Part shown: one piece after another, positions 46,898-58,415 of the stretch
How positions within the stretch are numbered: position 1 is the first letter of the stretch
How the letters are laid out: each line of letters starts with the position of its first letter
From: Rhynchospora pubera
Taxonomy: Eukaryota; Streptophyta; Magnoliopsida; Poales; Cyperaceae
NCBI GenBank assembly: GCA_028095005.1
Contig: CM051459.1
Location: 24,166,699-24,230,698, forward strand
DNA length: 64,000 nucleotides
Reading direction: 5' to 3'
The notes under the pieces: generated by a model
Database searches by the model: none
What the model was told of the DNA's origin: nothing
Seen by the model: only the letters and a program-made list of their open reading frames with translations
Translations under genes and position numbers: made by a program

Positions 46898-48009
46898 TAG
46901 GGATGAAAACGGAGCGGATAAAATCCGCTCCGATCCGTATCCGAATCCGAAAAATGCGCGTAACATCCGGTCCGTATCCGTATCCGAACATATCCGTATT
47001 CGTATTCGTATCCGTCAAAAAAATATGGATGCGGATATGGTTTTAAGTTTTTAGACAATATCCGATCCGTATTCGTATTCGACATGGATATTATCCGTAT
47101 CCGATAGATATTAATCCGTTTATCCGTATTTTTAACGGCATAAGATGATTAATATAATCACTTATCTACATTAGAGAATATTTTTAATTATATAATACTT
47201 AATTTTTATTAGATAAGTTCTCTTATAATAATATTTTCATTTGGACTAGTAACATAAAATTATTTTTATTTTTTATTATTGAGAGGATTATATATGATAA
47301 TAATACTAAAATTATTTTTTTTCTCTAATCATATTGATTACATATGATTAATATACTATTTTAATGCATGATGACATTTAAGGTAACATGATATGATTTG
47401 ACATTGAATAGTTAAATATACTGTTGAAATTCAGGAAAGACTGAATTTATTGATCAATCCTATTATATTTGTACTTATGTGGTGCTTGCAATTTTAGAAG
47501 GTCTCTTATTTGCTTTCACTTTTAGCCTTTTATTTATGTGTTAAAAGTTGAAATCCAACAAATAAATTTGCTTACTTTGATTTTAAAGAAGTTCACTTCT
47601 AAAGTTGTACATTATAATTGAAGGCAATGTTATTAAAATTAACTTTCATATTTTAAAGAAATGCTCATTTGGCTCAAACTATGAAAATAGTAGATATTCA
47701 TTCGCATGTACTACTACTGATATTGACGAAATACTAATATAAACACTGAGTATATTGAATAACATTATATTTAGAGAAACTGCTATTGTGAATAAATAAA
47801 AAAGATTAAAATGTTATCCGTATCCGACAAAATATATTCGTATTCGACTCCGTCTCCGAAAACATCCGAACTGTATCCGTATCCGTTTAACATCCGATCC
47901 GTATCTGTATCCGAACGCATTCGTATTCGTATCCGTATTCGAAAAAAAATATGGATACGGATATGGAAAGACCAACATCCGCTCCGTATCCGATCCGTTT
48001 TCATCCCTA
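46898..48009. mobile_element. Non-autonomous hAT element with TATCCG-type subterminal repeats
   Basis: A 1,112-bp element with ends TAGGGATGAAAACGGA and TCCGTTTTCATCCCTA, flanked by a perfect 8-bp duplication TATGTAGA (46890-46897, 48010-48017). About 210 bp at each end consist of many copies of ATCCGTATCCG/ATTCGTATTCG words. The middle is AT-rich and non-coding. Dense short subterminal repeats are typical transposase-binding regions in hAT elements. Confidence 0.85.
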
Positions 48010-48017
48010 TATGTAGA

Positions 48018-49048
48018 GCAAACTAAGGTGTCTCCCCTTTTTCTTGTTCCCCTACCCCCACTTATTTCCTCCTAAGTTTTTACACAGAAAATGGAAGTAT
48101 ATAATAAAAAAAAATGAAACTGGAACCAATTGATATAATACAAAAAGAAAGATATAAGTTAGCAATAATATTTACTTAAGAATCAACTGGAAAAATAATT
48201 ATTAAGATCATTACAAATGAGTTTGCAGTTGTGTTTTCGATAGTATCAATTATTTGCTTTCTACATTTGATGCAAATTTATAATAATTTAACAACTGACT
48301 AAGTGTCGATAAACATGAAGCAATTTTATAAACATTTGAAAAATAACCAACTACATTTAATACATGGCATACTTAAACTGCAAAGAACATATACGTAAAT
48401 TTGTTTATTGTTTGAAAAAAATATTTATCCAAAAGTCAAGCTCATGACATAAACTGTTCGAAATAAAACATATGCCTGCAAAAAGTAGCTACAAGTTAAT
48501 CTAGCTTGCTGTAACATTTATAAATAGCTCATGGAATTTAATGCAGTGACCATTTTTTTTGAAGAGGTACTTGTACCACAAAGGGTTATAACTGTACAGA
48601 TAATTTCATGAAAGCTCGTCTGTATTTTCATATAAGCGTCCCACCAAAGATTGAATGTGCGAAAACAGTACAAAAAAAAAAAAATGTAAACTAATAACAA
48701 TCTGATGCACAATAAAATTGACAAATGAGTCCGGACAAATAAATATTGAACATTCTGCTGGATCAACAATTTAAAAAAGAGCCCTTTAATTGCAGCAAAA
48801 CTCTGGATACATACATAGACGAGTCTTCCAAGGCACTGACAAGGGGGGTGCGTTTCATGTGATTAATTCAACCTTACAGGAACAAATTTTTGTGAGTTCA
48901 TCACTGACTAGGTGCAGCTTACCCAGTAGGTGATCTTGATCTCTTCTACCCTTCTATTCTATCCTATCCGCTCTGACTGGGAAAACTTACAAGTTTTGGC
49001 AATGCGGAAAGATAAATCAGTTGGTACCGGGGTCCGGGCTTCATGTGT
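48018..49048. other. Intergenic DNA
   Basis: No gene or bounded element seen. Confidence 0.5.
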
Positions 49049-49058
49049 CAGTACAATA

Positions 49059-49256
49059 CCGAAATTTTAAAAAATAATATTAAAATAATATAATCCAATA
49101 AAATTAATATCAAAATAATCAGTTTAATATAAATAGTATCGTAAGATCGGAATCCTGGATTCCGAACGTTAGATCGGATTTCTGGATTCCGATCTAACGT
49201 TAGATCGGATTCTGGGATTCCGATCTAACGTTAGATCGGAATCCTGGATTCCGATC
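49059..49256 (+). repeat. Left terminal inverted repeat
   Basis: The outer 85 bp is AT-rich. From 49143 it consists of palindromic modules built from GATCGGAATCCTGGATTCCG and GATCTAACGTTAGATC, so the single strand can fold on itself. Matches the right TIR at all but a few positions. Confidence 0.9.
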
Positions 49257-50184
49257 TAACCTTTACTATATATATAAGGGGTTTCCGATCTAATTTCGCT
49301 GCCTTTCGCTCTCGCTCTCGGACGCACTTCTTCGACGAGAGAACAGTAAGTTTTTTTTTTTATTAATTTAATTATTTATTTATTTAGTTTATTAGTTTTT
49401 AATTTAGTTAATTAAATAAAAAAATAGAAAAATATTGGAAAAATATTCAAAAAATCTGAAAAAATCAGAAAAAAATCAGAAAAAATTTGTATGTAATTTA
49501 TTAATTATATTGGATATATTTTTTGTCTTTTTATTTGTTTATTCACTACTTAATTAATTAGAAAAATAGATAATAAATTGTAAAATTATTTTAAAAATAC
49601 CGAAAAATAAGAAAAATTCATATGAAAATTTATGTGTAATTAATTTATTTTTTTTTATTTTTTTTGCTTTTAATAATTAAGATTTTGATAATTAAATATG
49701 GAAAAAATTAGAAAAATGATAATAATTGATGGTATTAATTAAAAATGTAGGTACAAAATTGTTTAGAAGAGAGTCAATTTCTTTCTACTCCAGGTTAGCT
49801 TTTTTATATGTTTATTTTATTATTGTTTGAATAGAAATGTTTGTGAATTGCTTGTAGATTGATTGATTGTTTGAAAATTTGTGAAATACAATGATTGTAA
49901 AATTGTGAAATGCTTGTGAAATGCTTGTGAAATGGTTGTGAAATGCAATGTTTGTGAAATGCAATGATTGTAAAATTTAAATGATTTATTCAAATTGGGT
50001 TGGGTTGGGTTCAAATTGGAATGAAATTGGGTTGGGTTGGGTTCAAGTTGGGTTGAAATTGGGTTGAAATTGGGTTGTAAATGGGTTCAGATTTTTTGGA
50101 AAACTCTCCCGGTACAGGGGAGATGCTGCCGAAATTTTTATAGATTTTATACTTTATTAAATTTTAATTGCATTAACAGTCGAA

Positions 50185-51043
50185 ATGCCACCGCGAAGAA
50201 GAAGACCAGAGGATCCACGTCGATCCACGAGGCGTCGAGGAGATCCTGGCGCATCTACATCAGGAGGAGATCCTGGCGCATCTACATCAGGAGGAGATCC
50301 TGGCGCATCTTCATCTGCCCCCCCTGCTGCCCCCCCCCCCCGTTCCTCCTCCGGCTGATCAGCTTCTGCATCTCAGTCAGTCTGAGCTTCGAGGCGTACG
50401 AGTAAATTTTTATATATATATATGTTTTAATAGTATATATAGGAAATAATTTATTTTTTAAATTATTTATGTAGTTAATTTTTGTATATAGTTAATAGTA
50501 TATATAGTAAATAATATGTTTTTTAACTTATTTAGGCGTGGACGCCCGAAATGCATAAGGCAAAAATGATACGAACCGAGGAGGTGGACCAGCGTCTTGT
50601 GACATTGGGCCTTATTCATTTCGTTGAGTTAGGTCACATGCCATTGGATCGTTCCATGATACAGGGTCTAGCCATGTTCTGGAGGCCCGAGACCCACACG
50701 TTCCACTTTCCCCGCGTAGGCGAGATGACCGTTACTCTTGAGGTATTATTTTTTCAAAGTTCTGTTGGTAGCTATTTATTTATTTATTATTTTTTTTGTT
50801 GTTTAATAAAAAAATGTAAATAAAATTTGCAGGATGTCGCCTTCATTTTTGGCTTGCCTACGACTGGACGACCGGTGACCGGTTGTACTGATTACGACGA
50901 TGTGCAGAAGCTAGCCGACTTTGCATTGCCACGGGACACTCCTATGGAGGATGTTCTAGATTGCTTCAGAGAGAGGGCGACTGATCGACGTGCTGGGAGG
51001 TAACAAACGTTTTAAAATTTAATTTAAATTTTGAGATATGCTG

Positions 51044-51087
<44 letters not shown>

Positions 51088-53386
51088 AATGTTTATGTAA
51101 TGCAGGAAACTTCACGCAATACAGTTTGGGAAACTGCGTGATATGTGGGCACAGGGACCTGGGTCAGAGGACCCAGAGAGGATCGATAGATACACTCGGG
51201 CCCTGGTGTTGGAGTTGATGGGTTGCGAGATGTTTCCAGATACCACAGGAGATTCTGTTCCTTGTTTTTATCTGGAGTTACTTCGGGTTAGTAATTGTAA
51301 ATATTAAGAACATCTCTTACATTAGTACTAACTTGGATAACTTAGTTTACAACTAACGAAAAATATTTTTTCTTATTTGCAGGATGTTCATGCATCGGAT
51401 TCAGTTAGATATAACTGGGGTGCGGCCATACTTGCTATGTTATACCGCGGCCTGGACTTGGCAGTCCTGGCAAATGGCGCTTAGAAGGTTCCTGCTCCGT
51501 GACTACTGCTTCAGTTGTGGTCGTACACCCGGTTATTGCTTTGTCGCCCGTCCGTTACGAAAAGTTTCCAAGGTTGGGGGAAGCCGTCAGTTGAGAGATG
51601 TCCGCCGTATGGGAGGTATAATATTTTTTTTAAATAAAATAAATGAAATATTGTAAACAATTAAAATTAAATTACTCATAATTGTAAACAAATTAAATTA
51701 CGTAATTTAAAATTAATTACTTAGTTTAACAATTGAAATCATGATAATTGTAATGATTTGGCAGGCAATGGACGACACGGCTGAGGTCGAAAAAGGTGAA
51801 AGGTCCCGTTCGCAGCGGTATTGAGTACGCTCGAGACGTACTAATGAAGATGGTGCATGCACACGTGGTGTGGCGGCCATACGAGGATGAGCTCAGACAG
51901 GTGGTCATGCCTCCTTATGCCCGCTACGAGCAGAGATACTACCGGCTCCGCGTTCCATGCATCCATTTCTGGGTCGTGGCGTGGCACTATGCCGATCGGG
52001 TGATGCATCAGTTCATGCTGTTCCAGACTGTTCCGCCTCCTCTTCCTACGGTACGTTATTCTTTTCACCTTCGTGATTTAAATTGAAATATTTATAATAC
52101 GTGCATTACATATGACCTAAAAAAACAGGCTTGGAGGAGGATGGAGGCTTTGTTACAGTACCGGCACAACACATTTCGGCAGAGGGATTTGCAGGACCTT
52201 TTCTCAGTAGAGGTTGCGATGTGGGCCGACACGACGCAGGTCGAGGTGGCAGAGGCGCGGCCATGGAGTGACGATATTTTGCCCGCGTACGATAGATGGA
52301 TGCAGATACATGGAGGTGCTCATCTTGTCCCCATTTCGGGAGTAGCACAGCAGATTCCAGCTAGCCGGATGACATATCTAGAGGATGCGCCCGAGCGGGT
52401 GTCTATGGTAAGTTTTTTACTCAATTAAAATGAATTGATTTGTATTTTGGTCACTAACAACAAATAAACAGGTCAAGCACATATTGACGCAAGCTCTGCG
52501 AGCATGTGCATGGGCGGTGAAGAAAGGATTCAGACGGGCTGGGAAGGAGATGCTGAAGGGTTGCAGGACGCAGTTGGAGCTCGTTGGGGAGCCGCATCGG
52601 TTACCTCACCTTTTAGAGTCGAAGGGTCTAGCTACAGACATAGACTCCATACCTGATTCGCCTGAGGAGGATCACGCGCCAGAGCCTGGATTTGAGGAGC
52701 AGCAGTTTATGACGGTAACCTAAAATTTGTAATATTATTATTCTTTATTATTAAGTTATTGATAATATTAATATTATTTGTAATATCATTGTATGTAACA
52801 GCCATCTGGGTATACTTTACACGACTGGGACACATATTTTGATCAGCCGAGACCCAGCCAGCCTATTGTGCGGAGCAGACGGACAGAGAGTCAGCCATCC
52901 ACACAGCCGCCCATCCACCCATCTACACAGGCACCCATATCCACTGGCGAGTTACCGACACCACCAGGCCCACCTCCTGTTGCATATCCAGACCCACCTA
53001 CCCATTATGACTACCAGACCCAGTACCCACCTTATCAGACACAGTATCCGACACAGTATCCACCTGGACCACCACCATATTCTCAGGGCGAGCCTATCTT
53101 GAGCTCGGGTGACGCTTTTTTGTCATCCATTGGAGTACATTTAGACGAGCCGTACACACCTCCAGTTCATCCATCTCCTTTCGGTCAGAGCTATGGTCCA
53201 TTTGGTCAGACATATGGCGGAGCCTCTTCTTCTAGTGCACCGCCTCGTCATTCCACTCCTCAGATTGCTACTCGTCCACCACCTGTCGGACTTGCTCACG
53301 GACGAGACCCCCGTCAGCCGCCAGGTCCTCCGTATATTTGGTCCCCTAGTGAGGGGAGGTGGATCCCCCGTACTGGACATATTTAG
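50185..53386 (+). pseudogene. Plant mobile domain (MAIN-like) gene, disabled, inside the MULE
   Basis: Nine exons by splice signals: 50185-50401, 50536-50742, 50833-50999, 51106-51286, 51383-51615, 51765-52050, 52129-52407, 52472-52714, 52802-53386 (about 800 codons). Exon 1 starts MPPRRRRPEDPRRS with GDPGAST repeats. Exons 2-7 carry PMD landmarks: MFWRPETHTFHFP, VTLEDVAFIFGLPTTGRPVT, FYLELLRDVHASDS, YNWGAAILAMLYRGLD, LLLQLWSYTRL, VVWRPYEDELRQVV and YYRLRVPCIHFWVV. The last exon encodes a P/Q/Y/S-rich tail ending RWIPRTGHI. Three lesions are visible: a 12-C run (50330-50341) that shifts the frame and leads to a stop near 50356, and in-frame TAG (51482) and TGA (51500) in exon 5. Cellular PMD proteins (MAIN, MAIL1) act in genome stability and silencing; related domains are common in plant transposons. 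A homopolymer sequencing error could explain the first lesion but not the stops. Confidence 0.85.
51046..51083. repeat. (AT)n microsatellite in a PMD intron
   Basis: About 19 AT units just before the exon at 51106. Confidence 0.85.
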
Positions 53387-53605
53387 GATTTATTTGTATT
53401 TTATATTTTATTTACTTATGTATGACTTATATATTTATGAGTTCTATATTTATGACTTCTATATTTATTTGTATTTTATAATAACTAAAAACTAATTAGG
53501 ACCAATCACAACGAGTACGAAACAACTAAGTACGATAAACGCTATGAAAAATATGAAGTTTGGCGCAATCACACCTAAGTACGAAACACGTAACTATAAA
53601 CCGTT

Positions 53606-53985
53606 GGATTCGAAAAGTTTGGCGCTAGAAAAATATGAAATACGCTCTGAAAAATTCTAACAAAAATAGTGAGCTGTTAATTGGCGGACATATTTTCCTA
53701 AACTTAAATTTCAACATTTTTAGGCGTACCATTTGTTCAAAACAAAAATGACAAAGGACCAAGATAGTCACACTTTCAACTGAAAAAACAGCTCTGGATT
53801 CGAAAAGTTTGGCGCTAGAAAAATATGAAATACGCTCTGAAAAATTCTAACAAAAATAGTGAGCTGTTAATTGGCGGACCTATTTTCCTAAACTTAAATT
53901 TCAACATTTTTAGGCGTACCATTTGTTCAAAACAAAAATGACAAAGGACCAAGATAGTCACACTTTCAACTGAAAAAACAGTTCT
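53606..53985 (+). repeat. 190-bp tandem duplication
   Basis: Two units (53606-53795 and 53796-53985) start GGATTCGAAAAGTTTGGCGC and differ at only about two positions (ACAT versus ACCT; GCTCT versus GTTCT). Non-coding, downstream of the PMD stop. The high identity implies a recent duplication or ongoing homogenisation. Confidence 0.92.
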
Positions 53986-54264
53986 ACATTCAACTTAGTA
54001 TTACGAATATTACAATTATTACATTATCACATCACATAAAAGTACAATTCAACTAAATATTACTGGTCTTTTTTCCTTTTTACTGTTATTTATTTTATTA
54101 ATTTAATAATATTTATTATAAATATTTTAATTATATTAATTAATAAATTAAAATTTAAATATATATATTATATTTTTTGTAATTAAAATTGATTTTAATT
54201 TTATCATATTCATTAATTAAACTAATTCATTACCTAAAATAAATCATTTTTTTCAAATAAAATT

Positions 54265-54420
54265 ACTTACATTAAATTAGTTAAATTAAATTAAATTAAA
54301 TTAAATTATTCCATCCTTTTCAAATATAATTACTTAAATTAAATTAGTCAAATGAAATTAAATTTAATTAGTTAAATTAAATTAGTTAAATTAAATTAGT
54401 TAAATTAAATTAAATTATTA
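54265..54420. repeat. TTAAAT-type simple repeat
   Basis: Irregular runs of TTAAATTAAATTAG words; AT-only low-complexity sequence inside the Mutator-like element. Confidence 0.7.
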
Positions 54421-54785
54421 CATATTCATAGCTACATAAAGTATTATGTACTTATTATGTACAACATTAATATAATTGAAAATTTTTAATATTAAAAATA
54501 AAACCATCCATATAAAATTAATATCAAAACTTTAAATATTAAAATATTTTTCATAATATAGAAATATATTATATTAATTTAATATTAAAATTTTATATAT
54601 TTAATTAATGTTTATAAATAGAAGTAAAATAAAATATATTAATTTAATATTTTATCTTCAAAATATATTACTAAAATTTCATAATATATTAATTTAATAT
54701 TAAAATTTCATATATTTAATTAATTTTAATAATAGAAGTACAATAAAACCATGAAAAACGACAGAATTGAGCAGTTACAGAACTG

Positions 54786-54982
54786 TTCGGAATCTTGGAT
54801 TCCGATCTAACGTTAGATCGGAATCCCAGAATCCGATCTAACGTTAGATCGGAATCCAGGAATCCGATCTAACGTTCGGAATCCAGGATTCCGATCTTAC
54901 GATACTATTTATATTAAACTGATTATTTTGATATTAATTTTATTGGATTATATTATTTTAATATTATTTTTTAAAATTTCGG
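54786..54982 (-). repeat. Right terminal inverted repeat
   Basis: Inverted copy of 49059-49256, ending GGTATTGTACTG-side at TTTCGG. Differences are confined to a few bases, such as CAAGATT for CTGGATT in the innermost module. Confidence 0.9.
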
Positions 54983-55106
54983 CAGTACAATATCAGTAGG
55001 TAAGAGAACCGTTAGGCCCACCCATTATCAAATTTGGGCCGGGTACTAAATTTACATACATTGGTTTTACCTTTCCCTCGTGCGCTCAATTTAAACATTT
55101 ACATTC

Positions 55107-55333
55107 TAGCTATCGCTAAATACAAAGTGAACATATACAGTAAATAAGGTGAACATATAGATGATCTAAGTGAACACTTACAAACAAATAAGTGTTGTCA
55201 TCACATGTTCAGAAGTTTATGCATATTCAACTTATTTTCATTGAACTTATTTGTTTGTATGTGTTCACTTAGATAGTCTATATGTTCACTTTGTTTACTG
55301 TATATGTTCACTTTATATTTAGCGATGGCAGGG
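55107..55333. mobile_element. Foldback MITE with GTGAACATATA arms
   Basis: Two arms of about 90 bp: the left has ATCGCTAAATACAAAGTGAA, CATATACAGTAAATAAGG and AAGTGAACACTTACAAACAA; the right is the inverse (TTGTTTGTATGTGTTCACTT; AGTGAACATATACAGTAAAC when complemented; AGCGAT at the end). A short loop separates them. Non-coding hairpin former. Confidence 0.75.
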
Positions 55334-55893
55334 ATGACAAAATTACAGATGACAGTAATCAATTTCCTATTTAAAATTAAATGAATGTTTATATACGGCG
55401 CAGTTCTGTCACACCTCGAGTCACTTTTAGATGACTCGCGAGTGCATCTTGACAACATGCCGCATATTTATATGCAAGGCGAAACATACATCACATACAT
55501 ACCAATAATTTACACAAAATGTCACAAAACTTTATTTATTCAATAACAGAAGAGTTTGACAAACGACAAGAACTAACATGGCGAGTTGAAAACGAGGCTC
55601 CCATACTAGTTCAATATATCAAAAGTAACTACTTAAAATCAACTAATACAATTGGTGGCATTCATTTGACCCGCTTGTTTTCCTCTCTTTTCTTACGAAA
55701 GCTCTAACACATCGTCTTCAATACCTGGAACCCATATTAAGATGGAAAACGGGTGAGAGATCGGATACTCTCTCAGTGTGGTATTTAGTTCCAACCTGGG
55801 GATTTATAAAATTTACCAAATAAACTAGTAACATGAATAAGTACCTCTATGAGATAATTATGTGCAATGCAATAGACATCACAACGTATGGTG

Positions 55894-57412
55894 TGATAGG
55901 CGGGTTTTACATCGAAATATTCAACCCTTTTAGGCCTTAATTTCAATTAAATGTTTGTGTTTTAGTTAGATTTTATGCAATTTAGGTTAGAAATATGGTA
56001 CTGCTATTTGTCCTTGTCTAATTTCAGGTTCAGTGATGATTTGGAGCAAAATTGGGCCCGAGGCAGTGTCCAAGCGGAGCAAATCAGAGTCCAAGCGACT
56101 GGAGCAAAGGAACAGGGTCAAACCAGACAAGTCCCCTGTTCTGGCGACCCGCCAGGATTTCTTTCGACCCGCCAGGAAACCAGGCGACCCGCCAGGATTC
56201 CTGTCGACCCCGCCAGACATAAACCGACCTGTCCAATTTGGAGAGATATTTCTGGCAGAGCACTTTCTCTATTCTTGGACGAGCCAGACATGATCTCCAC
56301 CTATGGAAACCGCCTTAGAGAGCTATTTAAACATAGGAAGAGCTCCAAAAAGGGACAAGTCAGTTTAGAGAGAGAGAAATCGAGAAAAGATAGCAGAATT
56401 TCCACTCAGCTGCCTCCTATCGACCCGCCAGGAATTCAGGCGACCCGCCAGAAGACAAGCTGAGAGTTGTTTGCTGTTGTTTCTTGTTGTAAACTTTCTC
56501 TATTTTCTGTCTTTGATGTTTAGTTTGCTGAAACCTTTTATCTTTATGTTTAGTATGACTTTTAGTGAGTAGTTTAGTTTAGGGGCAATTGTAGGGAACC
56601 ATGACTTGGTAGATTAATGAAGTTTGATTTAGTTTTCTAATTTTTCTAAGTTGCTTTGCTTTACTTAAGTTTATTTGCTGAAATTGTGAATTGAATTGAA
56701 TTGATTTGAAGGTTTGCTCACTTGGTTAGGCCTGACCTCGTAGATAAGCAAATAGAACCCTAATTTCAAAACAATTTGAGTTCTCATACCATAGGATAGT
56801 TAGTATACCCAAAAGGTGAAACCGGAACTTAGCCGAGAGGTTTATTCCCTCCTAAGATCGAGAGATCTAGGATATCCTACCGAATAGTATAAGCAAATCC
56901 TAAAACTTAAGCCAAGAAACGAGAGTTGAAACTTAGGTTTTTAGGGAGGTTTAGAGGCTAAAACTTAGTAATACCAAATCAAGAACGAGAGTTAGAATTT
57001 GGACCAGAGTTTAAGCCAAAAACCTGAACTTAGAGAACTTAGAAACTAATTAAACTGAATTGTCGTACTGTTCTGGCGACCCGCCAGGAATCCTGTCGAC
57101 CCGCCAGGATAGTGCCTGGAAGTGGAACCCGATCAATTGACCCTAGTTTAAGTCCTTAATTCGAGTTTAGATCTTTACCTTAATTTTTAGAGTAAATTAG
57201 AGATTAATCAGAGTTTAGAATTAATTTCTTAGTTTAAATTTATTACTTTTAATTAATTAACCAACTCTTTGACTTGTTTACCCCTAGATCAATTGAACTA
57301 AATTACTTAAAGTCCATAGTTTAGAATAACCGTCCCTGTGGATTCGACCCTCAAGCTATACTGTATTAGATTAGATTGAGGTTTAATTTGACCTAGGTTT
57401 TACCTCCGATCA
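55894..57412 (+). mobile_element. Putative LTR-type element (solo LTR or remnant)
   Basis: Starts TGATAGGCGGGTTTTACATC and ends TACCTCCGATCA. Flanks TGGTG and TGGTA form an imperfect 5-bp duplication. Near the 3' end it has CCGTCCCTGTGGATTCGACC, the counterpart of a motif at the same place in 5537-7174. Internally a phrase CGACCCGCCAGGA is repeated in two clusters (56145-56218 and 56421-56453) and again at 57077 and 57097, spaced about 20 bp within clusters. No protein family recognised. Confidence 0.5.
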
Positions 57413-57658
57413 TGGTACAAATCACTAAATGCAATGCAGATATCAATAAGCTGCAAAGACCATTCATTGTTTAACAATAAAAAATTAAAAATACAAAAAA
57501 ATGCTAGCATGTAATTAATTAAATCTCGAATGCGATTTTATATATAAATCACTTTCATTAGGGTAGCAAGTAATTCCTTCGTTAGCTACCCTTATAGGTC
57601 TATTGTCATTTATTTTTTTACATTAGTTAACACGTCCCGGTTATCAAGCCCACTTGAG

Positions 57659-57859
57659 TGGATACACGATCACAAACCCAGGAAGCACACTTATCCGTCG
57701 CGAACGGATATCTTCTGGAGAGCACGCTAGTACTAAGGTCTTCAAGTCAAACACTTGATTGGCTACACGATCACGAATCCATAAAGCACACTTATCCGTC
57801 GCGAACAGATATCTTCTGAGGAGAATGCTAGTACTAGAATACTTAAGCCAAACACTTGG
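57659..57859 (+). repeat. About 100-bp imperfect tandem repeat
   Basis: Two units share TACACGATCAC, AAGCACACTTATCCGTCGCG, GATATCTTCTG, GCTAGTACTA and CAAACACTTG with scattered changes. It resembles duplicated regulatory blocks seen in LTRs. Confidence 0.75.
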
Positions 57860-58249
57860 TACAACGGTTACCATTCACTTCACTTAACATTCATAAAATC
57901 ACTGTCTACTTTCTTTACGATTAAAATTAACAATTATAAGATGCGTATGCATTCATACGCTCTATGTCATGTATATTAATTAATGATGCAATTCCATGCT
58001 CACTAAAGTTTATCCCATGAAGCAGATATTCAACAAACAATTAAAAGAGATATTAATCACTATCCAAATGATGTCCGATTCAACATGTCATATAACAACA
58101 GTTTATGATAGCAACATGCACAATAAAATTGAAAATAAACTTTACACATAAGTCCATGAATCCGCACCTGCCACGTGTCGCACGCTCACACGATCTCTAA
58201 TCCACTTAATCCCATGACTCGAATCGAATTCAGTTCAAGGATTAAATTG

Positions 58250-58415
58250 GGGATTTTTTTTAAAGATAAATTGGAAATATAAGCCACCCAATTTATTTAT
58301 TTTTAAATTAAATGTCTATGAAAGACCTCCCAATCGAATTTCAAACCTGCGACCTTTCACTTAAGAAGTCAAGGTGCATTGCTCTTTGTCACTAGACTAA
58401 GAGCTGGTTCTCAAA
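58250..58415 (-). repeat. tRNA-derived SINE copy, reverse orientation
   Basis: On the minus strand: A-box-like TTAGTCTAGTGACAAAGAGC, then AATGCACCTTGACTTC, AAGTGAAAGGTCGCAGGTTT (B-box), CATAGACATTTAATTTAAAA and an ATCTTTAAAAAAA tail. Same order as 45943-46073. Confidence 0.72.

Larger units (their letters stand above)
49059..54982 (+). mobile_element. Complete Mutator-like element carrying a PMD gene
   Basis: A 5,924-bp element bounded by a perfect 10-bp duplication CAGTACAATA (49049-49058, 54983-54992). It has near-identical terminal inverted repeats of about 197 bp beginning CCGAAATTTTAAAAAATAAT. Long TIRs and a 9-11-bp target fit the Mutator superfamily. The only gene inside is a broken plant-mobile-domain gene (50185-53386). 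No MURA-type transposase, Ulp1 protease or reverse transcriptase was found. Between the gene and the right TIR lie a 190-bp tandem duplication and a TTAAAT-rich stretch. TIR identity suggests recent insertion; mobilisation would have needed a transposase from elsewhere. Confidence 0.88.
55407..58200 (+). mobile_element. Degraded LTR-like sequence interrupted by another element
   Basis: TGTCACACCTCGAGTCAC at 55407 resembles the TGTCACACC start of LTRs such as the one at 60810. Sequence on both sides of the insertion at 55894-57412 looks continuous AT-rich LTR-like DNA, including the duplicated block at 57659-57859. The right end could not be fixed. Low certainty. Confidence 0.35.

Noticed and set aside
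47783..48026. Open frames rich in IRIRIR/SVSV over the hAT subterminal repeats
   Set aside because: Products of the TATCCG-type DNA repeat on both strands, not protein genes.
50037..50405. 122-codon frame over PMD exon 1
   Set aside because: It is in a different frame from the MPPRRRR start and reads the repeat region as RIYIRRRSW; a shadow of the PMD exon.
52839..53102. His-rich 87-codon frame in the PMD last exon
   Set aside because: Alternate-frame reading of the proline/tyrosine-rich PMD tail.
55975..56463. 162-codon frame with repeated TRQE/DPPG phrases
   Set aside because: The apparent peptide repeats come from the non-coding CGACCCGCCAGGA DNA repeat, which is open in several frames.
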